A DNA stretch of 12,301 nucleotides from an uncultured Selenomonadales bacterium (lineage in GTDB: Bacteria; Bacillota; Negativicutes; Selenomonadales; Selenomonadaceae), in the NCBI GenBank assembly GCA_947165405.1, contig CAMVAG010000045.1:1-12301 (forward strand), in the 5' to 3' direction. Below the pieces are notes generated by a model, which was not told where the DNA came from, did no database searches, and saw nothing but the letters and a program-made list of their open reading frames with translations. Both the position numbers and the translations under genes were made by a program. Below, piece after piece: positions 1 through 6,305 of the stretch (the first letter of the stretch is position 1; each line of letters starts with the position of its first letter).

Positions 1-541
1 CGAGGACTTCGCCGACCATCGTCGGGTCGAGCGCGCTTGTCGGTTCGTCGAAGAGTAAAATTTCCGGCTCCATCATCAACGCCCGAACGATTGCCGCCCG
101 CTGTTGTTGTCCGCCGCTCAATTCGTCAGGATAGTTGAAAATTTTTTCGTCAAGCCCGACCGCCTCAAAAAGTTTCTTCGCCTTGTCGTAAGCCGCCTGC
201 TTTGAAATTCCTTTCAACTCGACGGGCGCGGCGATTGCGTTTTCAATCACCGTCAAGCCCGCAAAGAGATTGAACGATTGGAAAATCATTCCGATTCGTT
301 GACGAACTTTTTCTGCCGAAAAATTTTTCGCCGTGATTTCCTCGCCCGCAAAAAAAATTTTCCCCGCCGTCGGTCGCTCCAAAAGATTTATCGTGCGCAA
401 AAAAGTTGTCTTGCCCGTGCCCGAACCGCCGATTATCGAAATGATTTCGCCGCGCTTGACTTCGAGGGAAATATTTTTCAGCGGAACGACCTCGCCGTAT
501 TCTTTCCGCAAATTTTCCACACGCAAAATAATTTCGCTCAC
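1..541 (-). CDS. Amino-acid-type ABC transporter ATP-binding protein (3' end outside window)
   Basis: Cytoplasmic ATPase that would power the permease encoded just upstream (GlnQ/HisP-like, polar amino acid uptake family). The 180 visible residues show Walker A GGSGTGKTT (about 38-46), Q-loop Gln88 in IFQSFN, signature LSGGQQQR (141-148), Walker B ILLFDEP with Asp165/Glu166, and the D-loop SALD (169-172). All catalytic positions seen are intact. The H-loop and C-terminus lie beyond position 1. The start is GTG at 541-539: it overlaps the permease stop as GTGA and has GGAGGG a few bases upstream, so translation is probably coupled. The first in-frame ATG lies inside the ATPase fold, after Walker A, so it cannot be the start. 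Substrate cannot be deduced from this subunit. Confidence 0.95.
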   Translation of the reverse strand, partial: MSEIILRVENLRKEYGEVVPLKNISLEVKRGEIISIIGGSGTGKTTFLRTINLLERPTAGKIFFAGEEITAKNFSAEKVRQRIGMIFQSFNLFAGLTVIENAIAAPVELKGISKQAAYDKAKKLFEAVGLDEKIFNYPDELSGGQQQRAAIVRALMMEPEILLFDEPTSALDPTMVGEVL

Positions 542-2040
542 AACTTCACGCCCTCCAAAATTTTTTCGCGGCTCCGATTCTTCGGATTGAGTCGTTGCGC
601 TATCCTGTCAGTCACGAACATCAGCAGCCGTGATAAAATGCCGTAAACGATTGCGATTGCGATTAGCGGGACGAAGGCTTCGTAAGTTCGGGCGCGAATC
701 AAGTCCGCAACCCTCGTCAAGTCTTGCACCGATATGTAGCCGACGATTGCCGTTTCCAAAAGCGTCACGTTCAAAGCAAGCTGATATTGTTTGAAATTAT
801 TTCTTACGACTTGCGGCAAAATGAATTTCACGAAGGCTCGCCGCTCCGAATAGCCCAAAGACAGCGCCGCCTCCGTTTGTCCTTTCGAAATACTTTCCGC
901 GCCGCTCCTCAACATGATGAAAACCGAAACGCTGAGCACGATTGAAAAAACTATTACGGCAACGAAACTCGCGGGCACGTTGACGCTGCCGAAAATCACA
1001 TAGTAAAAAAACATCAGCATGACCAATATCGGCACGCCCTGCAACGTCCGATAAATTCCGTCGATGATTTTTTTTGCAAGGCGGTTGCCCTCGCGATAGA
1101 GCATGTACATTGCCAAGCCCAAAAGCGTTCCAAAGATTATCGACGCCAACGTTATGTAAATTGTTTGCTCCGCGCCTTTCGCCAGCAAAATCCAGCGGTT
1201 TTCGTCGAGCAGGGAAATTTGAATTCTTTTCGTGATTGTCGCAAAAAAATTTCCTCCGCCGGCATATTCGGCTTCGATGACAACGACCGCTTGCTCAATG
1301 TAATTCGGATTGGCGTAGTATACATTCTGCTCACGTTCGGGCATAATCTCAACGGCATTCATTCCGACATTGACTTTTTCCTCCGTCACGTCAGCCAACA
1401 TGGCAGGAAAGAATTCAACTTTAATTTCGTAGTCGTAGCCGTAAGCCGCGCAGAATTTGTCGATAAGTTCAGCCTCGTAGCCGACAACCCGTTGATTGTG
1501 AATATAATTAAAAGGCGCACCGTCTGCGTTGGTGGCGATTGTTATTTTGCCGAGCGTGCCCGTCGAAGGAGTCCTCGTAAAAATTTTGTCGCTTTCCTTG
1601 TTTGAGAACCATTTCTTTTTCAAGGCGTCAAGCTCGCCGCTCGCCTCGACCTTCGCAAGAAACTCATTCATTTGATTGCAAAGATTTTGTCCGCGTTCGG
1701 TTTTTGGGAAAATGTATGACAACGGAGCATCGCCCAAAGATTGCGGAAGATATTTCACGTCGATACCCATGCTTTTGAAATTATCCGCGTAAGCTTTGCC
1801 GATAACAAAGGCGTCGATTTTATGTTGCTTGAGACCTTCGATAAAATCTCCCGTGCCTTCCAACGAAATGTATTGCGCATTTGGAAAATGATTACGTGCC
1901 AACTTTTCATATAAGCCGCCCGGCCACACGCCGATTCGCGCATGTTTCAAGTCGTCGAATGAATTTATTTGCTTGCCCTCGTTTTGACAGCCGCAAATTA
2001 AAATCGCCGTCAAAAAAATCAGTGCAAAAAATTTTTTCAT
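538..2040 (-). CDS. Lipoprotein substrate-binding domain fused to ABC permease (500 aa)
   Basis: One polypeptide joins the extracytoplasmic solute-binding module and the membrane permease of a polar-amino-acid-type importer. Residues 1-18 are a lipoprotein signal ending in the lipobox ICGC (acylated Cys18). Residues about 26-148 resemble lobe 2 and the C-terminal helix of a GlnH-like binding protein (DLKHARIGV near the start, ELDALKKKWF at the end). Residues about 163-257 resemble lobe 1 (ITIATNADGAPFNYI, VGYEAELIDKF, PEREQNVYYANPNY, with Arg236 at the usual carboxylate-binding position). The permease follows: TM segments from about 290, and the EAA loop (EAALSLGYSERRAF then ILPQ, about 390-410). 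The lobes are therefore in the reverse of the usual order. The start is the ATG at 2040, because only it gives a signal peptide; an upstream in-frame start at 2148 lies inside the kinase gene. The start overlaps the kinase stop as ATGA. Fusion and importer identity are clear; the substrate is unknown. Confidence 0.92.
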   Translation of the reverse strand: MKKFFALIFLTAILICGCQNEGKQINSFDDLKHARIGVWPGGLYEKLARNHFPNAQYISLEGTGDFIEGLKQHKIDAFVIGKAYADNFKSMGIDVKYLPQSLGDAPLSYIFPKTERGQNLCNQMNEFLAKVEASGELDALKKKWFSNKESDKIFTRTPSTGTLGKITIATNADGAPFNYIHNQRVVGYEAELIDKFCAAYGYDYEIKVEFFPAMLADVTEEKVNVGMNAVEIMPEREQNVYYANPNYIEQAVVVIEAEYAGGGNFFATITKRIQISLLDENRWILLAKGAEQTIYITLASIIFGTLLGLAMYMLYREGNRLAKKIIDGIYRTLQGVPILVMLMFFYYVIFGSVNVPASFVAVIVFSIVLSVSVFIMLRSGAESISKGQTEAALSLGYSERRAFVKFILPQVVRNNFKQYQLALNVTLLETAIVGYISVQDLTRVADLIRARTYEAFVPLIAIAIVYGILSRLLMFVTDRIAQRLNPKNRSREKILEGVKL

Positions 2041-2975
2041 CGAATGACCTCGTAACGTTGCATGGCTTTTTCCAAAGAAGTCACGCCTGCAACCGCTCCG
2101 ACCTCCTCGACCGAACAACTCGCAACCGCGCAAGCAAATTTTCCGCAATCTTCAAGCTGCCAACCTTCCGACAAAGCCCACAAGAAACCCGCCGCAAATG
2201 AATCGCCCGCGCCCGTCGTGTCGACAACTTTTTCGACGGGATAAGCGGGAATTTCATGACGCTCGTTTTTCGTGGCGATAATGCAACCTTTGCCGCCGCG
2301 TTTGACGACCGCGCATTTCAAGCCGTAATTCAACAACGCCGAAATATTTTTGTCGATGTCCTCCTCGTTCGCCAAAGCCGCAAGCTCCGATTCGTTCGGG
2401 AAAAAATAATCTGCGTTCGACAACACGCCCGACAACTCCTCCAATCGCTCGCCTCGCGCAGGATATTTCATGTCAAGTGCCAAAGTTCGCCCGCTTGATT
2501 TTATTCGGCGGAAGATTCGTTCCATCGCCGGCACGTCCAGCATTGACGATATAAACAAGCTCGCGAAAGAAACAATCTCTGCCATGTCGTCGATATGCGG
2601 CAAAATATCTTCCTCCGATAATTTTCTCAAGCTGCTGTTAGGATTCGTGAGGAAACGTCGTTCGCCTTTTGCGTCGACCAAAACGACAGTGACACCCGTC
2701 GCCAAATGCGATTGAACTTTCACGCCCGAAATATCCACTCCGTTTTTCTTTGCGTAATTTAAAATCTGTTGCCCCGCGTCGTCGTCGCCGAGCTTGCTTA
2801 TCCACTTGACACTTTTGCCGAGCCTCGAAAGGACAATCGACTGATTGAGCGCGTCGCCTCCGAAAGAAAGTTTCACGTAATCCATTTCCGTGCTGTCGAA
2901 GTTAAAAATTTTTTCGTCGACCGCGCCCGCCAAAACATCAACGACGCCGGTTCCGATAATCGAAATTTTTTTCAT
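2037..2975 (-). CDS. PfkB-family carbohydrate kinase
   Basis: Cytoplasmic ATP-dependent kinase of the ribokinase/PfkB family, 312 residues, the usual length. It shows the N-terminal family signature (FGGDALNQSIVLSRLG, about 38-53, with the substrate-side Gly-Gly and Asn), the NESE motif (193-196, Mg/ATP region), and the C-terminal signature DTTGAGDSFAAGF (252-264) with the catalytic base Asp258 and the GAGD anion hole. The ATG start at 2975 has a strong GGAGGG site at 2988-2983. It is the first gene of the minus-strand operon and overlaps the transporter gene by 4 bases, so it likely phosphorylates what that transporter imports. The family covers ribose, fructose, fructosamine, nucleoside and tagatose-phosphate kinases; the exact sugar cannot be read from the sequence. 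Confidence 0.93.
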   Translation of the reverse strand: MKKISIIGTGVVDVLAGAVDEKIFNFDSTEMDYVKLSFGGDALNQSIVLSRLGKSVKWISKLGDDDAGQQILNYAKKNGVDISGVKVQSHLATGVTVVLVDAKGERRFLTNPNSSLRKLSEEDILPHIDDMAEIVSFASLFISSMLDVPAMERIFRRIKSSGRTLALDMKYPARGERLEELSGVLSNADYFFPNESELAALANEEDIDKNISALLNYGLKCAVVKRGGKGCIIATKNERHEIPAYPVEKVVDTTGAGDSFAAGFLWALSEGWQLEDCGKFACAVASCSVEEVGAVAGVTSLEKAMQRYEVIR

Positions 2976-2998
2976 GATGTATCCCTCCGAATGTTTGA

Positions 2999-3027
2999 AG
3001 TTTATTCGACGCCGCCGAAAATTTCAA
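2999..3027 (-). promoter_or_regulatory. Sigma70-type promoter for the kinase/transporter operon
   Basis: On the minus strand there is a -35 box TTGAAA (3027-3022), a 17-base spacer, and a -10 box TAAACT (3004-2999). These match 5 of 6 and 4 of 6 consensus bases. Transcription would start near 2992, leaving a short leader that still contains the GGAGGG ribosome site. Inferred from sequence only. Confidence 0.5.
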
Positions 3028-3062
3028 GCGGGCGTTGTGACAAATGCAACAGTATGATAAAA

Positions 3063-3082
3063 TCCGAAATGTTATAATCGGA
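3063..3082. promoter_or_regulatory. Candidate operator: inverted repeat over the regulator promoter
   Basis: TCCGA and TCGGA form perfect 5-base arms around a 10-base centre that contains the extended -10 element of the plus-strand promoter. The position is where a repressor or autoregulator would block RNA polymerase. The gene immediately downstream encodes a Crp/Fnr-type regulator, so autoregulation is a reasonable guess. The arms are short, so chance cannot be excluded. Confidence 0.3.
3070..3078 (+). promoter_or_regulatory. Extended -10 promoter for the Crp/Fnr-CcmAB operon
   Basis: TGTTATAAT is a perfect extended -10 element (TGn followed by TATAAT). No good -35 box lies 16-18 bases upstream, which fits an extended -10 or an activator-dependent promoter. 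A start near 3085 would leave a leader of about 25 bases carrying the GGGAGGTGA ribosome site (3095-3103). A second, weaker candidate upstream is TTGTGA (3035-3040), 17 bases, TAAAAT (3058-3063). Confidence 0.55.
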
Positions 3083-3109
3083 AAAATTTTTATCGGGAGG
3101 TGAGCGGCT

Positions 3110-3775
3110 TTGAAGGGTTCAGACTTGAGAAGCGTGCCGCTCTTTAAAGATTTGTTGCCGGAAGAAATAGAACAATTCATGAAGTTCACGGGGACGACGG
3201 TCAAGAGTTATCCTCGCGGCGAAAGAGTTTTGGAGGCGTTCGCGCCCAATGCAAGTATCGGCGTGATTGTAAGCGGCGAAGCTCAAATCCTCTCGCTCGA
3301 CAGGCTCGGCAATGAATCGGTCGGTCATTCCCTCGAAAGCGGCTCAATGTTCGGGACGGTCTCGGCCATTCTCGGCGAAGATTTAATCGCAACAAGTGTT
3401 CAGCTCACGACCGACGCAACGATTATGTGGCTGCCCTATCGTTCGCTGCTCGTCGCAGGCCCCAAGCTCGGACGCACGCACGGAATCGTTATGAAAAATC
3501 TTTTGGAGACCTTCAGTCGAAAAAATGTTTTGATGATGCAAAAGGTCGAGCTTCTTTCACAAAAGACACTGCGCGAACGAGTGATTTTATATTTGTTGCA
3601 AAGGGAGCGTCGTCAAAATTCGGAGCGCGTGAAAGTGCCGGGGCGTGTTCAGCTTGCAAAAGAATTGGAGTGCAATCGTTCGGCTTTGACGCGTGAAATT
3701 TCTCAAATGCAGGCGGACGGGCTTGTCGAATGCGGCGAACATTGGATGCGCCTCAACAAGGATAAACTGCAGTGA
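3110..3775 (+). CDS. Crp/Fnr-family transcriptional regulator
   Basis: A 221-residue DNA-binding regulator. The N-terminal cyclic-nucleotide-binding-like beta barrel runs from about 12 to 120 (PRGERVLEAFAPNASIGVIVSGEAQIL, then LESGSMFG). A long dimerisation helix follows (about 122-150), then a winged helix with the recognition region VQLAKELECNRSALTREISQMQADGLV (about 180-206). There is no N-terminal Cys cluster of the Fnr oxygen-sensing type; the two Cys residues (188 and 208) lie in or near the DNA-binding domain. The pocket does not show the clear cAMP-binding Arg-Ser pair of Crp, so the effector is unknown. The start is TTG at 3110, chosen because GGGAGGTGA lies 6 bases upstream. It overlaps the next gene by 4 bases (GTGA), so it is likely co-translated with the CcmA-like ATPase and may control this operon or the divergent one. 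Confidence 0.9.
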   Translation: MKGSDLRSVPLFKDLLPEEIEQFMKFTGTTVKSYPRGERVLEAFAPNASIGVIVSGEAQILSLDRLGNESVGHSLESGSMFGTVSAILGEDLIATSVQLTTDATIMWLPYRSLLVAGPKLGRTHGIVMKNLLETFSRKNVLMMQKVELLSQKTLRERVILYLLQRERRQNSERVKVPGRVQLAKELECNRSALTREISQMQADGLVECGEHWMRLNKDKLQ

Positions 3776-4365
3776 TTGTCTTCGACGATGTGAGCTTGAG
3801 CTTCGGGCGGCATGAACTTTTCAAAAATATTTCGCTCAAGCTGCGCGGCGGACAAGTTATCGGAATCACGGGCAAAAACGGCGCGGGCAAGTCGACCTTC
3901 CTCAAGCTCGCGGGAAAAATTATTCGTCCCGATAGAGGCTCGGTGAACTTTCCCGTTGAAAAAAAAATAGCCGCCGTCAGCCCCGAAATGAAAATCTACG
4001 ACAGCTTGACGGCAGAGGAAAATTTATTTTTTTTCGGCAAGCTTAGAGGCAAAATTTTATCGGCGGAAAAAATTTTTGAGCTCGGCTTGCGTGTCGGGCT
4101 TGACTTGAAAACTTTCGCCAAAGCCCGCGCAGAAAATTTTTCGACGGGCATGAGGCAACGTCTGAAGTTCGCGATTCTCTTGAGCGTCGACGCCGATATT
4201 TGGCTCCTCGATGAACCGACTGCCAACCTCGACGACGACGGTCGCGAAAAATTTTTCAATGAGATTCAAGCCGCCAAGCCCGATAAAATTATTTTGCTTG
4301 CCACGAACGACAAAGCAGAGGAAAAAATTTGCGATGAAATTATTCGACTCCCGCTTAACAATTAG
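3772..4365 (+). CDS. ccmA: CcmA-like ABC transporter ATPase
   Basis: A small (197 aa) cytoplasmic ATPase of the CcmA/ABC-2 export class. Walker A is GKNGAGKST (34-42), the signature loop is FSTGMRQRL (123-131), and Walker B is DIWLLDEPT with Asp147/Glu148, followed by ANLD. The length and the CcmB-like partner gene downstream favour CcmA, which with CcmB releases haem from the CcmC-CcmE complex in cytochrome c maturation. An oddity is that the H-loop reads LLATND: Asn179 (codon AAC) replaces the usual switch His. The start is GTG at 3772 within the regulator's stop, with AAGGA 9 bases upstream. The stop TAG lies inside the heptamer repeat. It could instead be the ATPase of an unrelated ABC-2 exporter, because no other ccm genes are visible. 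Confidence 0.8.
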   Translation: MIVFDDVSLSFGRHELFKNISLKLRGGQVIGITGKNGAGKSTFLKLAGKIIRPDRGSVNFPVEKKIAAVSPEMKIYDSLTAEENLFFFGKLRGKILSAEKIFELGLRVGLDLKTFAKARAENFSTGMRQRLKFAILLSVDADIWLLDEPTANLDDDGREKFFNEIQAAKPDKIILLATNDKAEEKICDEIIRLPLNN

Positions 4366-4391
4366 GAATTAGGAATGAGGAATTAGGAATT
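4361..4391. repeat. Heptamer tandem repeat (ATTAGGA)n, copy 1
   Basis: Four head-to-tail 7-base units (ATTAGGA twice, ATGAGGA, ATTAGGA) and a partial fifth. The array begins in the last codons of the CcmA-like gene and supplies its TAG stop. It fills most of the gap before the CcmB-like gene. Each unit carries AGGA, a weak Shine-Dalgarno core. Related arrays occur at 7264, 12176 and, degenerate and inverted, at 5094. Confidence 0.85.
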
Positions 4392-4415
4392 AAAAAGTTT
4401 TTTCTAACAGCTACA

Positions 4416-5048
4416 TTGGCGATTGTCCGAAAAGATTTTTTAATCGGCTTGCGGCGGCGGGCGACCTTCGCGGCAATGATGATGTTCGCGTTGACGGCGG
4501 TGGCATCTTTGTCTTTGTCGACGGGCGGAATTTTTGTCGAGCCGAAATTTTTGGCGGCGTTGCTTTGGGTCGTAATATTCTTCGCGGCAAGCGCGGGCAT
4601 ATCGGGCACCTTCGACGACGAGGCTCAAGCGGGAACACTCCCGACGCTGAAACTCTACGCCGACGCTCAAGCAATCCTCTTCGGCAAAATGATTTACGTT
4701 TTCTTGTCGCTGACCGCGCTGACGATTTTTATCTTGCCGATATTTTTAATTCTGTTCGATGTAGCCGTCGAAAAAATTTTTTTGCTCCTGTTGACGATTT
4801 TTATCGGCTTGATTGGAATTGCGGCGGCGGGAACATTGACGGCGGCACTGACGACTTCGGCGACGGTCAAGGGCGGGCTCTTCCCGATTTTGCTTTTCCC
4901 GATAACCCTTCCGATTTTTCTGCCCGCGATTGCTTTGACGGAAATATCTTTGACGGGCGCGGCGTTCGAGGCAAGCTCGCTGATTGTCCCGGCTGTGTTC
5001 GATTTGATTTTGATAACGGCGGCGTCAATTCTCTACGATTATCTGTGA
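4416..5048 (+). CDS. ccmB: CcmB-like membrane protein (haem exporter permease)
   Basis: A 210-residue inner-membrane protein with about six hydrophobic segments (roughly 18-36, 44-62, 92-115, 119-147, 151-176, 186-208). CcmB features are visible: an N-terminal RKDFLIGLRRR stretch before TM1, the acidic loop TFDDEAQAGTLPTLKLY (65-81), and the PILLFPITLPIFLPA segment (157-171). It would pair with the CcmA-like ATPase upstream. The start is uncertain. The TTG at 4416 gives the expected N-terminus but has no clear ribosome site. An ATT codon at 4389, in frame and directly after repeat-borne AGGA, would add nine residues (IKKFFLTAT). CcmC, CcmE and CcmF are absent nearby, so a role in cytochrome c maturation is inferred from family resemblance only. 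Confidence 0.82.
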   Translation: MAIVRKDFLIGLRRRATFAAMMMFALTAVASLSLSTGGIFVEPKFLAALLWVVIFFAASAGISGTFDDEAQAGTLPTLKLYADAQAILFGKMIYVFLSLTALTIFILPIFLILFDVAVEKIFLLLLTIFIGLIGIAAAGTLTAALTTSATVKGGLFPILLFPITLPIFLPAIALTEISLTGAAFEASSLIVPAVFDLILITAASILYDYL

Positions 5049-5052
5049 GATT

Positions 5053-5080
5053 TTGACAAACCGCTTATTTTATTTATAAT
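5053..5080 (+). promoter_or_regulatory. Consensus promoter for the export operon
   Basis: TTGACA (5053-5058) and TATAAT (5075-5080) match the sigma70 consensus perfectly, with a 16-base spacer. The promoter starts just after the CcmB-like stop and points to the adaptor gene. The transcript would begin near 5087 with a leader of about 46 bases. This strongly suggests that the export genes have their own transcription start. Confidence 0.75.
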
Positions 5081-5084
5081 AAGC
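5063..5084. promoter_or_regulatory. Candidate operator: palindrome overlapping the -10 box
   Basis: GCTTATT and AATAAGC form perfect 7-base arms around an 8-base AT-rich centre. The right arm overlaps the -10 box of the export promoter, a classic repressor position. The stem is too AT-rich and lacks a following U-run, so a terminator for the preceding gene is unlikely. The binding protein is unknown; the Crp/Fnr-type regulator at 3110 is one candidate, although its own promoter palindrome has different arms. Confidence 0.5.
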
Positions 5085-5093
5085 ATACAAAGT

Positions 5094-5114
5094 TCCCAAT
5101 TTACGATTCCTGAT
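5094..5114. repeat. Degenerate inverted heptamer repeat
   Basis: Three 7-base units in register, TCCCAAT, TTACGAT and TCCTGAT. The first and third each differ by one base from TCCTAAT, the reverse complement of the ATTAGGA unit seen elsewhere; the middle one is poorly conserved. It lies in the untranslated leader of the export operon, just before the adaptor's ribosome site. Confidence 0.45.
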
Positions 5115-5132
5115 TGACAGAGGGGCGCGCAG

Positions 5133-6305
5133 ATGAAAAAACTTTATATGGTCGGGCTCGTGCTGATATTGATATTCGCGGGAGCAATAATAGCTTACGG
5201 GGCGTGGCTCAACAAGAGCGGCGAACATCAAATAACCGAACGCATGGAAAATCGGACAATTCCTCTGCATGGCGCAAAAGTTAAAATGCGTGACATGCAT
5301 CCGAAATTATTTTTGGAAACGGTGAATCTTTATTCGGAAGATATTGTAGACGCGGTCGCCTTGATTGACGGGCGCATTGAAAATATATTTGTCTCTAAAA
5401 ATTCAAAGGTGCGGCGCGGTGAAGTTATCTTCACTCTTGTCAACGAGGAAATAGCGTTGAAAATACAGCAAGCGGACAGCTCAATCGCCAAAGCAGAGGC
5501 ACAGCTTGCCAACGCCAAAAATAATTACGCCCGCTATAAACGACTGCGGGAAAGGGACGCAACCTCAATAGAAAAATTCGATGAGGCGGAAGCAAATTAT
5601 TTTGCGTCGGAGGCAGCATTAAAAGAGGCGCAAACCGTCAAGGAACAATTACTGGTGCAATCAGCGCGGCAAGACGTGACGGCACCGATTGACGGTGAAA
5701 TTTTAATTTTGTATCGTCAACTGGGCTCGTATGTTCAAGCGGGCACGCCGCTGGCTCTCGTGGGAGATTTTTCCGTGTTATTTTTTTCTATGGCGGTCGA
5801 CGACAGACACGCACAAAGATTTTCTTTGGGCGACAAAGCGCATTTAACTTTCACGAACAGCCAAATTATGCGCAAAGCTTACGACACGGAATATGCGGCG
5901 GGGAATCGCGGCGAGTCGGAAGTTTTCGATGTGACTGTCAAAGAAATCATGCCGAATTTAAATGAGCCCGCTTCCTTGCGCAAAGTTGTTTTGGAAATTG
6001 ACAATCGCGTCGGGCTTTTGGAACAACAAGCATACAGCGGCGCGGTTTTGACGAGTGACGAAAGCCGGAAACTTTTAACGGTTCCGCTTGCCGCAATGAT
6101 CGATTCAAGCAGAAATGAAGTCTTTGTCGTGACGGCGGAAAATACTTTGGAACGTCGTGCGGTCAAAACGGGCGCAGACGACGGCTCTTTTGTTGAAATT
6201 ATTTGGGGCTTAAGAGAAGGCGAAACCGTCGTGACTTCCGCCGCGGAAGGTCTCAAAGACGGCATGAAAGTTGAAGTGACATTTACGGGAGGCGACGGCA
6301 GATGA
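5133..6305 (+). CDS. Membrane fusion protein (RND/HlyD-type periplasmic adaptor)
   Basis: A 390-residue adaptor anchored by one N-terminal TM or uncleaved signal (5-24). Order of parts: first lipoyl half (DGRIENIFVSKNSKVRRGEVIF, about 79-100), alpha-helical hairpin (about 103-178, rich in Ala/Glu/Lys with heptad-like spacing), second lipoyl half (DVTAPIDGEILI to PLALVGD, about 181-212), beta-barrel (about 213-300), and a C-terminal membrane-proximal domain ending in REGETVVTSAAEGLKDGMKV. These proteins bridge an inner-membrane transporter and an outer-membrane channel. The ATG at 5133 follows AGAGGGG. The stop overlaps the next gene as ATGA, so the adaptor is translated with the NHLP secretion genes. 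It is not itself a usual NHLP component. It could serve those exporters or an efflux pump encoded elsewhere. Confidence 0.88.
   Translation: MKKLYMVGLVLILIFAGAIIAYGAWLNKSGEHQITERMENRTIPLHGAKVKMRDMHPKLFLETVNLYSEDIVDAVALIDGRIENIFVSKNSKVRRGEVIFTLVNEEIALKIQQADSSIAKAEAQLANAKNNYARYKRLRERDATSIEKFDEAEANYFASEAALKEAQTVKEQLLVQSARQDVTAPIDGEILILYRQLGSYVQAGTPLALVGDFSVLFFSMAVDDRHAQRFSLGDKAHLTFTNSQIMRKAYDTEYAAGNRGESEVFDVTVKEIMPNLNEPASLRKVVLEIDNRVGLLEQQAYSGAVLTSDESRKLLTVPLAAMIDSSRNEVFVVTAENTLERRAVKTGADDGSFVEIIWGLREGETVVTSAAEGLKDGMKVEVTFTGGDGR

Noticed and set aside
1165..1605. Plus-strand open frame of 146 codons opposite the permease gene
   Set aside because: It is antisense to a well-supported gene, shows no recognisable domain, and is of the kind produced by codon bias in this sequence.
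2041..2148. Longer N-terminus for the binding-protein/permease fusion, starting at 2148
   Set aside because: The extra 36 residues are Arg- and Cys-rich, lie entirely within the kinase gene, and would bury the lipoprotein signal. The ATG at 2040 gives a proper signal and an ATGA overlap.
3034..3050. GTTG-N9-CAAC as a Crp or Fnr binding site
   Set aside because: Four-base arms are weak and do not match the Crp (TGTGA-N6-TCACA) or Fnr (TTGAT-N4-ATCAA) consensus on both sides. It is mentioned only as a possible secondary site.
5063..5084. Intrinsic terminator after the CcmB-like gene
   Set aside because: The stem is almost entirely A/T with no following U-run, and it coincides with a consensus promoter, so an operator is the better reading.
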